Shown here: piece after piece, positions 1 through 9,519 of the stretch | Layout of the letters: each line of letters starts with the position of its first letter | Position numbering within the stretch: position 1 is the first letter of the stretch | Assembly: GCA_902575715.1 (NCBI GenBank) | Contig: CACGSI010000004.1 | Location: 1 to 44,915 of the forward strand | Source: an uncultured SAR324 cluster bacterium | GTDB taxonomy: Bacteria > SAR324 > NAC60-12 | DNA length: 44,915 nucleotides | Direction: 5' to 3' | Notes under the pieces: model-generated | What the model saw: the letters and a program-made list of their open reading frames with translations, nothing else | What the model was told of the DNA's origin: nothing | Database searches by the model: none | Position numbers and translations under genes: made by a program

Positions 1-387
1 CAAATCTTTTTTTCCAGACTCTGACCATTTAAAAATACCATCAGTAGTAACTTTAAACAAAGTTCCCCATTTTAGAGTCCATTTGCCATTTTCAAATATT
101 CCTAATAATATACCATTTTTATTAAAGTGTTCTGTGTTCCACTCTCTACCATTCTTCCATTCCCCAACGATACTTTTGCCATTCGAAAATGGATAAGATA
201 AAACACCAAAACCGTTTGGATTCTCGTTAAAAATTTCTCCTTCGTATCTCGGTTGAACTGATCCATTACCAAATGTTTTCCACACAAATCCTATAGAGTT
301 TTTGTATTGAAACAAAACACCTACTTCTTGAGAAAAAAGATTAAAAGTTAAAAAAAGAGAAGTAAAAATAAATAGTATGATTTTCAT
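1..387 (-). CDS. Secreted MORN-repeat protein (3' end off the left edge)
   Basis: The reading frame starts at the ATG at 387 and stays open to the window edge (129 codons seen). The first 20 residues form a Sec-type signal peptide (MKIILFIFTSLFLTFNLFSQ), so the protein is probably exported. Around residues 48-82 there is MORN-like sequence (RYEGEIFNENPNGFGVLSYP, then VGEWKNGREW), the repeat in which YxGxxxxGxxxGxG is followed by a GEWKNG turn. Further weak copies follow (GIFENGKWTLKW). MORN repeats act as structural or membrane-contact modules; no enzymatic role is implied. No clear Shine-Dalgarno sequence precedes the start. The family assignment rests on the motif; the function is unknown. 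Confidence 0.7.
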   Translation of the reverse strand, partial: MKIILFIFTSLFLTFNLFSQEVGVLFQYKNSIGFVWKTFGNGSVQPRYEGEIFNENPNGFGVLSYPFSNGKSIVGEWKNGREWNTEHFNKNGILLGIFENGKWTLKWGTLFKVTTDGIFKWSESGKKDL

Positions 388-541
388 ATTTTTAATTTTA
401 TAAAATTTTAATTAAAAATAACATAACCCGAGCATTTTTACAACTTAACAGCTTTTTAATGTTTTTTCCTTGAAAGGTTTTTTTAAAATCATTAGAATTT
501 ACGCTAAAAAATTTCAAAAAATAACCTATCAAATTATTTAT

Positions 542-1147
542 ATGATTAAAAAGAAAGCATTTCTAACTCCTCATGATAAAATATCAACTCATGACAAAAT
601 TCTAAGGTTTTTGTTAGGAGTAATTGTTTTTACGGGTATAGTTACTTTAGCAACTTTTTACCTGCAATATTCTTTATTTTTCAGAATAGCTGGAAACTAT
701 GCGCATTGGGGAATCATTCTTTTTGTACTTCCAGCAATTTCAGGATTTTTGCAGCATATAATTGATCCTCCAGCTAGACTTTTTGTCACTGTTTTGGGAG
801 CGCTTTTCACTTCAGCAATTCTTTATCCCATCTATCTAAATATTTTTTGGGCTACTCCACCTAGCATTACTGTAACTATTTTTTTTACTTTTATTATAGC
901 TGGAATAGGATTTACATTTAGTATAAATCCATTGGACAGGCACGTTATTCAAAGGAAAGCTCATAAAACTAGAAAAAAAACAAAAGTAAAAAATCTAGCC
1001 CATGTACGAAAACAAACTAGGAAAAAGAAGTTTAATATTGATGAAATGCTAAATTCTTCTGTAATACGAACTTTTGAGCTAATGCTAACAATTATCGGGT
1101 TTATTTTGGCTATTTGGGGGACTATTTCTATGGGAATTCAGCAATAA
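542..1147 (+). CDS. Hypothetical five-helix membrane protein
   Basis: I do not recognise the family. From the ATG at 542 the product is 201 residues with about five hydrophobic segments: two near residues 21-75, two near 79-127, and a last one at the extreme C terminus. The fourth and fifth are separated by a strongly basic loop (KAHKTRKKTKVKNLAHVRKQTRKKK region) that probably faces the cytoplasm. The frame is open upstream to a TTG at 470, which would add 24 basic residues. I prefer the ATG because neither start has a Shine-Dalgarno sequence and the ATG is the stronger codon. It stands alone on the + strand, convergent with the cyclase gene. Confidence 0.6.
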   Translation: MIKKKAFLTPHDKISTHDKILRFLLGVIVFTGIVTLATFYLQYSLFFRIAGNYAHWGIILFVLPAISGFLQHIIDPPARLFVTVLGALFTSAILYPIYLNIFWATPPSITVTIFFTFIIAGIGFTFSINPLDRHVIQRKAHKTRKKTKVKNLAHVRKQTRKKKFNIDEMLNSSVIRTFELMLTIIGFILAIWGTISMGIQQ

Positions 1148-1232
1148 AATAATTAATAAATTTTTTATAATATTAATTATTTCTCGATTTATCATTCGTT
1201 TGTTTCTTTTGGTGAGTTCTTGAAAAAACTTT

Positions 1233-2975
1233 TCATTTTTGAATAGATTCAATAATGCACCTAAGCTCATTTTTCATACCAATTTCTTTATATCCTTGAG
1301 TCATTAAAAAATCCTCTGGACTCATATTTGTAGCCTTTACTGATTGTTTTAACATTTCAATAGATTGCTTTTTTTTACCCATTTTTGCATATGATGCTGC
1401 TAGGTAAAATAAGCTTTCTTTACATGGAGTCTTGATCTTCTTAAAACATTTTATAGCTTCCAAAAAATTTTTTAACCAAAAATGACACATCCCTTCATCA
1501 ATGAATAGATCATCCGGGCAGAAAGGATTCATTCTCATTGCTTTATGAACAGTTTCTAATGCTTTCTCAGGCTCACCTAAAAAAACAAGTAGAGCTGCGT
1601 TTTTGCCAAGTATATATGCATCACTGGGGCAAAGTTCTTTAGCCCTTTCATGGTGATACTGTGCAAGATCAAAATTTCCTATGTTAAGTGAAATTGAACC
1701 CATAATCCTATGAGCTTCGTGATCATTTGGATCTAATTCAAGAGCTTTTTTTACAGAAGTCGTACATTCCGCTAACATTTTTTTTCTATTTTTGTCTGGA
1801 CGCCAACTATGGTAATTGGACATAGAACATGCTCGCCAAGCATGAGCTCTTGCATAATTGGGATCTAGCTCTATTGCTTTATCAAAATATTCAACCGCTT
1901 TTTTTGCGTTTTCAACTGTTACATTGCTTTTCCTATGGTGTTCAAGACCTTTTAGTACCAGATCATAAGCTGTTAGATTCTCAGTCCTTGAACTGAAAAG
2001 TTCTTTTACTTCATTATACTCGACTCTTCCTACAATTGTAGAAACGATGGTCTCTACTATTTCATCTTGGACATCAAAAATTTCATCTTCAGTTAAGTCG
2101 AAATTATGCGACCATATAGTATTTTCTCTCTCAGAAGAAGAAAGTTTAGCACCAATTCTCATTTTACCACCAAGTTTTCTTACAGTTCCATCAAGAATAT
2201 AACGAACACCTAATTCTTTCCCAATTATTTTAGGTCTTTTTTCATTGTGTTGATAATTAAAACTAGCATTTCCAGAAACCACAACCATTTTATTAAATTT
2301 AGATAGTGAAGTAATAAGATCCTCTGAAAAACCCTCACAAAAATATGAAAGTTCTTCATCTTTGCCTAAGTTTTTAAATAACATAACTGCAAGTGACCCT
2401 GGCTCTGCATTATTAATTTTAATTTGTGGAACATTGTCATATTTATAATATCTTTGATTACCTTTTTGCTTGACTATGAAATAAGCTTGAATTGGTTGAG
2501 ATATATTTTTCAATTTCAATTCTCCAGCATTTTCAAAAGATACTTGAATTTTTTGGCTTATCAAATCAAAAACCTGCCTTGAAATACATATCCCTGCTGG
2601 TTTAGCCTCAGATTCGAGCCTGGCAGCTATATTTACTGCATCTCCATAAAGATTGCCCTCAGAAACCATTATGTCCCCAACATTTATCCCAATTCTAAAA
2701 TTCATTTTTTCACTTTCATGAACTTTATCATTTAAGTTCAACATCTTTTCCTGAACCTTAACTGCACACTCTGTAGCTTTAACAGGACTTGCAAACTCAG
2801 CAATTATGCTGTCACCAGCCCCACCAAATACAATTCCTTTGTGTTCATTAACCTCAGAGTCAATTATTACTTTTCTTTGCTGCAAAAGCTTTAGGGTTTT
2901 TTCTTCATTTTGTTCCATCATTTTGCTGAATCCGACAACGTCAGAAGCAAAAATTGTACTGAGTTTTCTTTCCAT
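1233..2975 (-). CDS. Class III adenylate/guanylate cyclase with TolB-like and TPR domains
   Basis: 580 residues. The order is a class III nucleotide cyclase domain (about 1-175), a TolB/CadC-associated N-terminal-like domain (about 190-320, SLAVMLFKNL then YFCEGFSEDLITSLSKF), and a run of TPR repeats to the end (for example AVEYFDKAIELDPNYARAHA). Metal-binding aspartates D12 (FASDVVGFS) and D55 (GAGDSIIAEF) and the transition-state pair N115/R119 (YGDAVNIAARLES) are all present, so catalysis is plausible. The lysine that often selects adenine (IVKTTGD in many relatives) is glycine here (IVFGGAGD), so ATP versus GTP use is open. Start: MERKLSTIFASD matches the usual N terminus of the family; an upstream TTG at 3008 is unlikely. 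No transmembrane segment, so cytoplasmic. Confidence 0.88.
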   Translation of the reverse strand: MERKLSTIFASDVVGFSKMMEQNEEKTLKLLQQRKVIIDSEVNEHKGIVFGGAGDSIIAEFASPVKATECAVKVQEKMLNLNDKVHESEKMNFRIGINVGDIMVSEGNLYGDAVNIAARLESEAKPAGICISRQVFDLISQKIQVSFENAGELKLKNISQPIQAYFIVKQKGNQRYYKYDNVPQIKINNAEPGSLAVMLFKNLGKDEELSYFCEGFSEDLITSLSKFNKMVVVSGNASFNYQHNEKRPKIIGKELGVRYILDGTVRKLGGKMRIGAKLSSSERENTIWSHNFDLTEDEIFDVQDEIVETIVSTIVGRVEYNEVKELFSSRTENLTAYDLVLKGLEHHRKSNVTVENAKKAVEYFDKAIELDPNYARAHAWRACSMSNYHSWRPDKNRKKMLAECTTSVKKALELDPNDHEAHRIMGSISLNIGNFDLAQYHHERAKELCPSDAYILGKNAALLVFLGEPEKALETVHKAMRMNPFCPDDLFIDEGMCHFWLKNFLEAIKCFKKIKTPCKESLFYLAASYAKMGKKKQSIEMLKQSVKATNMSPEDFLMTQGYKEIGMKNELRCIIESIQK

Positions 2976-3087
2976 ATCGGCAATATTGTTAAAATTTTTC
3001 CCCAACAAAAAATAATTACTATTAAGACTTAAAAAAACATTCTAAAAATTTAGAATCAATTTCCAATGTAGTTATATTTTTTAAAAT

Positions 3088-4026
3088 CTATTTTAAAAAA
3101 CTACCTATTAATTCTGGATGACCTTTTAAAAAAGATTGCGAGTCCATTTCTTTCTTGCCTTCAGGCTTAAGTCTTAAAATTTTCAGTCCATCTGAAATTG
3201 AACCCACAATAAATTCTGGATAAATCCTCCCTGGTTCAAAATTCCCTTTAACCACCTTCATTTTTGTTATTTGCAACCTTCGTAAAACTCCAGAGCTTCT
3301 AGCTGAACAAAAAAAACTAAATATTCCAGGCCAAGGTTCAAATGCTCTCCATTTTCTTTCAATTTGTAGTGCATTTTCTTCTTCCCAGCAAATATGTCCT
3401 TCTACTTTCTTAATAGATTTGCAGTATGTGGCTTCATTTTCATTTTGTTCGACTACTGTAAAATTATTACTGAGTAAGTCAGGCAAAATTTCTCGTAAAA
3501 GATTACCTCCAGCCTCTGCTAACCTTTCACCCAGTCTGGGTGATGTTTCATTTGGTTTTATGTCTAGAGGCATTGAAGACGCAACAATGGGTCCTGCATC
3601 CAAGCGGCTAATCATTTTTTGAATGCACACCCCTGTTTTTACAAATCCAGAATAAATAGCTGTTTGTACTGGGGATGCTCCCCTTAGTTTTGGTAAAAAA
3701 GAAAAATGTAAATTAAAGCAACCTACTTTAGGAGTTTTTAAAAAAGATTCAGATAAAATTTGTCCATAAGCACAAACTATAATAAGTTCTGGCTTCAATG
3801 AATTAACTATATCAATATTTTCTTCACTAGATATTTTTTCAGGAGCAAAAACTTTTAAGTTATTCTTTTCTGCATATATCTTTATCGGAGAAGGAATTAA
3901 TTGCCTCTTCCTCCCAGTCCTTCTATTCGGTTGAGTGAAGACAGCACTTATTTCAATTCCCAAATCAAGAATTGTTTCTAAGGAAGGAATACTCCACTCA
4001 GGAGTTCCCATAAAAATTATACTCAT
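3088..4026 (-). CDS. fmt: Methionyl-tRNA formyltransferase
   Basis: Transfers a formyl group from 10-formyl-THF to Met-tRNA(fMet) for translation initiation. 312 residues, the normal length. The N-terminal Rossmann-like formyltransferase domain has the start MSIIFMGTPEWSIPSLETIL and the catalytic trio N105, H107 (CFNLHFSFLPKLRGASP) and D143 (RLDAGPI). The C-terminal tRNA-binding barrel begins near residue 205. The canonical SLLPRWRGAAP stretch is somewhat changed (SFLPKLRGASP), but no catalytic residue is lost. The start is the ATG at 4026; a TTG one codon upstream adds nothing. No def (peptide deformylase) gene is adjacent, although fmt often neighbours it. It is divergent from the carboxyltransferase gene at 4165. 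Confidence 0.95.
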   Translation of the reverse strand: MSIIFMGTPEWSIPSLETILDLGIEISAVFTQPNRRTGRKRQLIPSPIKIYAEKNNLKVFAPEKISSEENIDIVNSLKPELIIVCAYGQILSESFLKTPKVGCFNLHFSFLPKLRGASPVQTAIYSGFVKTGVCIQKMISRLDAGPIVASSMPLDIKPNETSPRLGERLAEAGGNLLREILPDLLSNNFTVVEQNENEATYCKSIKKVEGHICWEEENALQIERKWRAFEPWPGIFSFFCSARSSGVLRRLQITKMKVVKGNFEPGRIYPEFIVGSISDGLKILRLKPEGKKEMDSQSFLKGHPELIGSFLK

Positions 4027-4083
4027 CAATTTTTAATAGTAATAATTTTAAACTGTAATAAGAATAACAATGGTATAGTTTAA

Positions 4084-4096
4084 CTTGCTTTGCAAG
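4084..4096. repeat. Short inverted repeat between the divergent fmt and carboxyltransferase genes
   Basis: CTTGC-TTT-GCAAG, a perfect 5-bp inverted repeat with a 3-nt loop. It is followed directly by a second small one (GCC-ATTT-GGC). It lies in the 138-bp gap between two divergent start codons, where an operator would be expected, and there is no T-run for a terminator. Too short to be sure it is more than chance. Confidence 0.3.
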
Positions 4097-4164
4097 CCAT
4101 TTGGCATTAAAGTTTTCATAACATTAAATTTGTTTTATTAAAATTCCAATTTTGGAGTAGGTGG

Positions 4165-5817
4165 GTGAAAGATTTGAATCTTGAAAATCCGTTTAAAAAT
4201 GAAAATTCTGAATCGGATTCAGTGAAAAAAGATAAAAAGACAGTTTATGAAAAAATGCTTGATAGAGCAGAGGATTTAATTCAAAAACCATTGCAGGGAG
4301 GGGGAGAAGATAGAGTAAGAATCCAACATATTAAAGGTCGAATGACTGTATGGGAGAGAATTAAAATTTTAACTTCAAAAGAACCACATATAACTTTCCA
4401 GAATTGGGGGAAAGAACTTGATGGAGCTGGAATAGTTACAGGAATTATTAACATTGGGGGTCGTGATGTAGCAATTTACGGTCATGATTTTACTGTTCGC
4501 GCAGGATCTATAGATGCAACTAATGGTTCAAAAATAGCTCGCCAAATATTAATGGCAGGAGAACATGGGATACCATTAATTGGTATGAATGATTCGGCAG
4601 GTGCTTATATCCCCTCCGGTGTTGGAGGTCTTGACGGATATTCTGAAGCTTTTGCGGCAATGAGGAGCATCAGCGGTTTAGTGCCCTCTATTCAATTAAT
4701 GTTTGGTTATAATGCTGGAGGTGGATCTTATTTGCCTAGACAAGGGTCTTTTGTAATTCAACCTGAAAATACATTTTTTGGACTTACAGGACCAGAAGTT
4801 GTTAGAGAAGCATTAGGTGAGGATACTACTGCTGATGATTTAGGTGGCCCTAAAATTCATAGCAGAAGTGGTGTAGTTGATATAACTGCTCCTGATGAAA
4901 AGGAATCCCTTTTGTATTCTTTACAATTATTAAGTTATTTGCCAGATAACAATTTTTCCCCTCCACCATTTAAATCAAATGATTTAAATTTAGATGATTA
5001 TATTGAAGAAGAAGCAATTCTTCTTCAAAAAACATTTTCGGATTCCGCTAATGGATTAAACACCCCTTTGGACATGCGTTTGTTTATTCAAAATTTTATC
5101 GATTTTGGAGAATATTTCGAAATTCAGAAAGTAAGAGCAAAACAATTAATTACAGCTTTTGCTAGAATGGGTGGCCATGTAGTTGGATTAGTTTCAAATA
5201 ATAGCGCATTTGAATCAGGAAATATTGACACCAACTCTTCAAGAAAGGGTGCAAAATTTATCCGTTTTTGCAATCTTTTCAATATTCCAATTATTTTTCT
5301 TGAAGATGTGAGTGGCTATGCACCAGGATCTGAACAGGAGAAAATGGGGATTGTTCAGGCAGGTCGTGAGCTTCTTGATTCAATAGTTGATTTGAGGGTC
5401 CCTAGGTTAACTTTAATTATCAGAAATGCCTTTGGAGGTGCATACTGTGCCTGGAATAGTTATCATGTTGGGAGTGATTTTGTATTTGCTCTACCGAGTG
5501 CAAGAATTGCGGTAATGGGGTCTGCAGGAAAGAAATTTGTCTACAAGGATGAATTTAAGGAAATTATGAAAAATTTCAACCAAAATATTGATTCAGGGAT
5601 GAAAAAGCAAGAAGCTTTATCTATCAGAGAAAATTCTATGGCACAATTGTCCTCTCGCTACGAACAAGAATTCCTAAATCCTGAAGAAGCCCTCAGGCTA
5701 GGATCAGTATCAAGAATTATTATGCCCGGTTACAGTCGTAAAATATTAGGCAATACACTTTGCTATCTATTAAGGCATTATAGCCCCACCCCAATGGGTG
5801 GTATTCAGAAGGAATAA
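4165..5817 (+). CDS. Acyl-CoA carboxylase carboxyltransferase subunit (PccB-like)
   Basis: 550 residues of the biotin-dependent carboxyltransferase family, which moves carboxyl from carboxybiotin to propionyl-, acetyl- or methylcrotonyl-CoA. Both crotonase-fold halves are present: the N half carries the glycine-rich CoA site ([16 protein letters not shown], then [10 protein letters not shown]) and the C half carries [20 protein letters not shown] and [20 protein letters not shown] with [10 protein letters not shown]. Acidic N-terminal 25 residues precede the domain. The GTG start at 4165 has a GGAG 7 nt upstream. No biotin carboxylase or biotin carrier gene lies within the window, so the partner subunit must be elsewhere. 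The motifs differ noticeably from textbook PccB, so the acyl substrate is not assigned. A decarboxylase-complex role is an alternative. Confidence 0.85.
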   Translation: MKDLNLENPFKNENSESDSVKKDKKTVYEKMLDRAEDLIQKPLQGGGEDRVRIQHIKGRMTVWERIKILTSKEPHITFQNWGKELDGAGIVTGIINIGGRDVAIYGHDFTVRAGSIDATNGSKIARQILMAGEHGIPLIGMNDSAGAYIPSGVGGLDGYSEAFAAMRSISGLVPSIQLMFGYNAGGGSYLPRQGSFVIQPENTFFGLTGPEVVREALGEDTTADDLGGPKIHSRSGVVDITAPDEKESLLYSLQLLSYLPDNNFSPPPFKSNDLNLDDYIEEEAILLQKTFSDSANGLNTPLDMRLFIQNFIDFGEYFEIQKVRAKQLITAFARMGGHVVGLVSNNSAFESGNIDTNSSRKGAKFIRFCNLFNIPIIFLEDVSGYAPGSEQEKMGIVQAGRELLDSIVDLRVPRLTLIIRNAFGGAYCAWNSYHVGSDFVFALPSARIAVMGSAGKKFVYKDEFKEIMKNFNQNIDSGMKKQEALSIRENSMAQLSSRYEQEFLNPEEALRLGSVSRIIMPGYSRKILGNTLCYLLRHYSPTPMGGIQKE

Positions 5818-5902
5818 ACTAAAAAAGCTTGAAATATCATAATCATAATTTATCATGACCAGTCCAAAACAATTGGTGATATATTTTTAAGAAATTATTT
5901 GG

Positions 5903-7207
5903 ATGCTAAAATTTCTTGGCTACAAAGGCCGTTCATTAGTAATTATTATCTTATTACTCACTTTACTTGCAGTAATTTTGTTTTTAAACAAGATTCTCTT
6001 CCCATTTCTTTTAGCATGTTTTCTATCATATGTTTTAGCACCAGTAATTGAAAAACTTAATAAGAAAAAAATAAGTACCCGTAAAATTTCTAGAGGTTTT
6101 GCTGTACTATTAGTGTATTCAGTAATTTTATTTATTCTTATCGGAGGCGGAAGTTACGTTGTACCAAAAGTCTCATCTGAAATGGGTGTTATGATTAGAG
6201 AATTTCCTAAAGCACTCACTACGATTTCTAAAAAATGGATTCCAATTTTAGATGAAAAAATAACTAATGTAACATCCCTTTTCCCTAAACCAGAATTAAT
6301 TGAGTCGTCTGAAAATATTGAAAAAGAATTAAATACAGAAGAAATTTTGAAGTCCTCAGAAAGTAATGGAGAACTTTTCAAAATTTTAGATGGATATACT
6401 TATGAAATTAGAGGAATAGATTCCGATCGAGTCGAAGTCATACCTCATAGAAAAATTGGTAGAGAAAGTTCTATAGTCGAAAGTCCTCAAGTTCCCATAG
6501 ACATGCAAAATCAATTTTCTATTCTTGCTGAAGAAGGCATTGATAGATTAAAATCTAATATGGTTCGTTTTCTCGGTCTTGGACAACTTTTAATATCCCA
6601 AGTAGTGGGTTCTGTTTTTACTCTATTTTTAACTTTTATGGTTGCTGGTTTTATACTAGTTGATACAGATAGAATCCTTAGATTCTGGCATTCCCTAATA
6701 CCAGAACAACACCAAAAAAGATTTAGTGACTTTTTAAGGAGTTTAGATAAAGGTCTAAATGGAGTTGTTAGAGGACAATTACTAATTTGCTTAGTTAATG
6801 GAATTTTGACATTTATCGGTCTGGTAATAATTGGGGTCCCCTTTGCTTTCACGCTTGGGATCGTAGCTATGGTTTTTTCATTGATTCCTATATTTGGAAC
6901 TATTCTTTCAACAATTCCTATAGTGATTATGGGTCTTACTATTTCTCTTGGCACAGGTTTAGCTGCTCTAGGTTGGATTCTTTTAATCCATTTTATTGAA
7001 GCTAATTTTTTAAATCCTAAAATTATGGGAACGGCTGCTCATATTCATCCTGCTATTATAGTTTTTGTATTAGTAACTGGAGAATATATGGCAGGTATAG
7101 CAGGGGCACTTTTAGCTGTACCAGTTTATTCAATTTTACAAACCTTCTTCTTTTTCCTTAAATCAATGGTTGATGAATTAGAAACAGTTGTTAAAAAAGA
7201 CAAATAA
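5903..7207 (+). CDS. AI-2E family transporter (PerM/TqsA superfamily)
   Basis: 434-residue polytopic inner-membrane protein. Two helices lie near the N terminus (VIIILLLTLLAVILFLNK, FLLACFLSYVLAPVIEKL) and a third around 55-75. A long soluble insertion (about 80-210) follows, then a helical core with the family signature region LGIVAMVFSLIPIFGTILST and HFIEANFLNPKIMGTAAHIHP. The family was named for autoinducer-2 export, but most members have unproven substrates, so this should be read as a generic permease or exporter. The acidic insertion between helices 3 and 4 (residues about 110-185) is longer than in compact relatives. The next gene, hisN, begins 34 nt after the stop and may be cotranscribed. 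Confidence 0.88.
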   Translation: MLKFLGYKGRSLVIIILLLTLLAVILFLNKILFPFLLACFLSYVLAPVIEKLNKKKISTRKISRGFAVLLVYSVILFILIGGGSYVVPKVSSEMGVMIREFPKALTTISKKWIPILDEKITNVTSLFPKPELIESSENIEKELNTEEILKSSESNGELFKILDGYTYEIRGIDSDRVEVIPHRKIGRESSIVESPQVPIDMQNQFSILAEEGIDRLKSNMVRFLGLGQLLISQVVGSVFTLFLTFMVAGFILVDTDRILRFWHSLIPEQHQKRFSDFLRSLDKGLNGVVRGQLLICLVNGILTFIGLVIIGVPFAFTLGIVAMVFSLIPIFGTILSTIPIVIMGLTISLGTGLAALGWILLIHFIEANFLNPKIMGTAAHIHPAIIVFVLVTGEYMAGIAGALLAVPVYSILQTFFFFLKSMVDELETVVKKDK

Positions 7208-7241
7208 ACTAACAAAATTTTTTAAAAGTGTTGATAAAAAA

Positions 7242-8033
7242 ATGAATGAATATACTAAATTTGCTAATAATTTAGCCGATGCTTCAGGAGAAGTTATAAA
7301 AAAATATTTTCGAAAAAAAATAGACATTGAAGATAAAGTTGATAAAAGTCCTGTTACTATAGCAGATAAAAATACGGAGTCTGTATTGCGTCAAATGATT
7401 ACAGAAAAATATCCTGATCATGACATTTTGGGAGAGGAGTTCGGTTCAAATCATTCTGGCAGTAGCCTTAAATGGATTCTAGACCCCATTGACGGAACGA
7501 GAAGTTTCATTTTAGGTATTCCTATTTTTGGCACCTTGATTGCCTTATTAGAAAATGGGATTCCACTTTTAGGTGTTATAGATATTCCCATTACAGGAGA
7601 AAGGTGGGTTGGTTACAAAAAAAATGAAAGTTTTTTTTATTCTAGCAAAAATTATATAGAATCTTTTAGATGCAAGGTTTCCAATCAAAAATCGATTGAA
7701 AATGCTACTTTGGTCGCTACTGATCCTGCGATGTTTAGTCATCTTCAAAAACCCTTTTTTGATATTGTAGCTCAGAAAGTTAAAATGGTTCGCTTTGGAG
7801 GCGATTGTTACAGCTATGGGTTACTTGCCTCGGGTTTTATTGATCTAATTATAGAAGCAAATATGAAAGTATATGATGTAATGGCGCTTATTCCTATTAT
7901 TAACGAAGCAGGTGGAATAATTACTGACTGGAATGGCAAAAATTTTTTTGACAAAGAATGGGATGGTTCTGTTTTGGCGGCCGCTTCATCAGAATTACAT
8001 GCAAAAACTATAAATTTGCTAAACAGAAACTGA
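7242..8033 (+). CDS. hisN: Histidinol-phosphatase, inositol monophosphatase family
   Basis: 263 residues. Mg-dependent phosphatase fold with all metal ligands visible: E65 in ILGEEFG, D81/D84 in WILDPIDGTRSF and a C-terminal Asp in VYDVMALIPIINEAGG. The DPIDGTRSF string followed by GIPIFGTLIAL is the form typical of HisN-type histidinol-phosphatases, which perform the penultimate step of histidine synthesis, rather than of general IMPases (DPLDGTxNF). The start is the ATG at 7242; a TTG at 7188 inside the upstream gene is unlikely. No other his genes are nearby, so the specific substrate is a family-level inference. Confidence 0.85.
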   Translation: MNEYTKFANNLADASGEVIKKYFRKKIDIEDKVDKSPVTIADKNTESVLRQMITEKYPDHDILGEEFGSNHSGSSLKWILDPIDGTRSFILGIPIFGTLIALLENGIPLLGVIDIPITGERWVGYKKNESFFYSSKNYIESFRCKVSNQKSIENATLVATDPAMFSHLQKPFFDIVAQKVKMVRFGGDCYSYGLLASGFIDLIIEANMKVYDVMALIPIINEAGGIITDWNGKNFFDKEWDGSVLAAASSELHAKTINLLNRN

Positions 8034-8039
8034 TTTTTT

Positions 8040-9449
8040 TTAAAGCGATTCGTGGTTAAGCCTATTAATACCGTTAAAAGCAGCTACACGATAAGCTTCA
8101 TCTAGTGATGGTGAATTAAAAACAGTATTCATGAAATATTTTATAGTACCTTCAAAAAACATTACAGAATGACCTAGATGAATCAACTCAGCTGCTTGTG
8201 GTCCAATTATATGAACGCCAAGAATCTTTAAAGTTTCAGGATCAAAAAGAAGTTTTAGTATTCCTTCATCTTTTCCCATTATATGAGCTCTAGAAATTTC
8301 CTTAAAATGGGCAATACCCATCTCGTATGGAATGCATGCATCTGTTAATTCTTCTTCAGTTTTGCCTACCATTGAGACTGCAGGAATTGTCCAGATTCCG
8401 ATAGGTAAATCTTTTGGCATTTTTTCAGATTTTAGTTGGTTGAAGGCATGAAGTACTGCAATTCTTGCTTGAGATTTTGCTGTAGAAGCTAGTCCAGGAA
8501 AACCAATAACATCACCAACTGCGTAGATGTTGTTTTGTGCTGTTTGAAAATTTTCATTGACTTTAATCAGATTCTCTTTCCCTATTTTCACTCCCATTTC
8601 TTTCAAGTTTAAGCTACCTGAATTTGCAATTCTACCTGCTGCAATCATAACAGTAGAACAAGGTAAAATTTTATTACTTTCCAGTTTAACATTAACCTCA
8701 TTTGGACTAATTCTAATTATTTCCTCTACAATTTCTCCTAATCTTAAAGTTACTCTCTGATTTCTCATTTGGTACATCAAATTTTCTGCAATCTGTCTAT
8801 CAACGAATGGCAAAACATTTCTATTTCTTGCTATCAAATTTACCCGTATTCCCATTTTTGAAAAAATGGAAGCATATTCACATCCAATAACACCTGCTCC
8901 AATTATGGTTACTTTTTTTGGAAGATGTTTAATTTCAAGGATAGAGTCTGAATCAAATACACATTCGTTATCAAAAGGAGCCCAATTTGGTCTTAATGGG
9001 GATGAACCTGTTGCTACTACAAAATAATCTGCGGAAATTTCTAGTATTTCTTTTCCCTCACGAGGAGTTATCTCAAGTATCGAATTAGATTTAAACTTTG
9101 GAGAACCCTCAATAATTGTGATCTTATTTTTTTCAAAGTTTCTGCGTAAGGAATTTTCCTGATCTCGAATCACCATCTCTTTACGATACATCAATTCATT
9201 TGTAGTAAGATTTTCCCTGAAATTGATATCTATACCATGAGTTTGTTGACGTAATAATGAAAAGTGTATTACAGTTTCGCGTAAAGATTTAGAGGGAATT
9301 GTTCCAGTATGAAGAGAAACTCCACCAAGATGGGGCGATTTTTCAATTATAGCAACCTTTTTTTTAAGCTTACTAGCTTGAGTAGCTGCTTTTTCCCCAG
9401 CTGGTCCTGAACCAATTACAACCATATCATAATGTTCAATCTCATTCAT
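8040..9449 (-). CDS. sthA: Soluble Si-specific NAD(P)+ transhydrogenase
   Basis: 469-residue flavoprotein that equilibrates NADPH and NADH in the cytoplasm. FAD-binding motif VVIGSGPAGEKAATQA at residues 10-25 and an NAD(P) Rossmann motif IIGAGVIGCEYASIFSKMG near 184. In the place where lipoamide dehydrogenases carry the redox CxxxxC it has GGVSLHTGTIPSKSLRE, with no cysteine pair. That is the hallmark of SthA against Lpd or glutathione reductase. The C-terminal dimer domain (HIIGPQAAELIHLGHSVMFF, then FNSPSLDEAYRVAAFNGINR) also matches SthA. A Shine-Dalgarno AAGAGG lies 7 nt before the ATG. It converges on hisN with a 6-bp gap. Confidence 0.92.
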   Translation of the reverse strand: MNEIEHYDMVVIGSGPAGEKAATQASKLKKKVAIIEKSPHLGGVSLHTGTIPSKSLRETVIHFSLLRQQTHGIDINFRENLTTNELMYRKEMVIRDQENSLRRNFEKNKITIIEGSPKFKSNSILEITPREGKEILEISADYFVVATGSSPLRPNWAPFDNECVFDSDSILEIKHLPKKVTIIGAGVIGCEYASIFSKMGIRVNLIARNRNVLPFVDRQIAENLMYQMRNQRVTLRLGEIVEEIIRISPNEVNVKLESNKILPCSTVMIAAGRIANSGSLNLKEMGVKIGKENLIKVNENFQTAQNNIYAVGDVIGFPGLASTAKSQARIAVLHAFNQLKSEKMPKDLPIGIWTIPAVSMVGKTEEELTDACIPYEMGIAHFKEISRAHIMGKDEGILKLLFDPETLKILGVHIIGPQAAELIHLGHSVMFFEGTIKYFMNTVFNSPSLDEAYRVAAFNGINRLNHESL

Positions 9450-9519
9450 AAATTTGCCTCTTAAAGGTATTCATATAACCTATAATTTTTTTGGAAAAGT
9501 TAATTTATTTTTTTCTGTA

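Noticed and set aside
102..287. Small reading frame inside the MORN-protein gene on the same strand
   Set aside because: It is in another frame of a gene with a clear signal peptide and MORN motif, and has no features of its own.
5732..5817. Whether the carboxyltransferase gene is truncated at its C terminus
   Set aside because: The end ([20 protein letters not shown] and following) matches the usual family C terminus, so it looks full-length.
8040..9449. Missing redox cysteines in the flavoprotein taken as a damaged lipoamide dehydrogenase
   Set aside because: Absence of the pair together with GTIPSKS and the C-terminal dimer motifs is normal for SthA.
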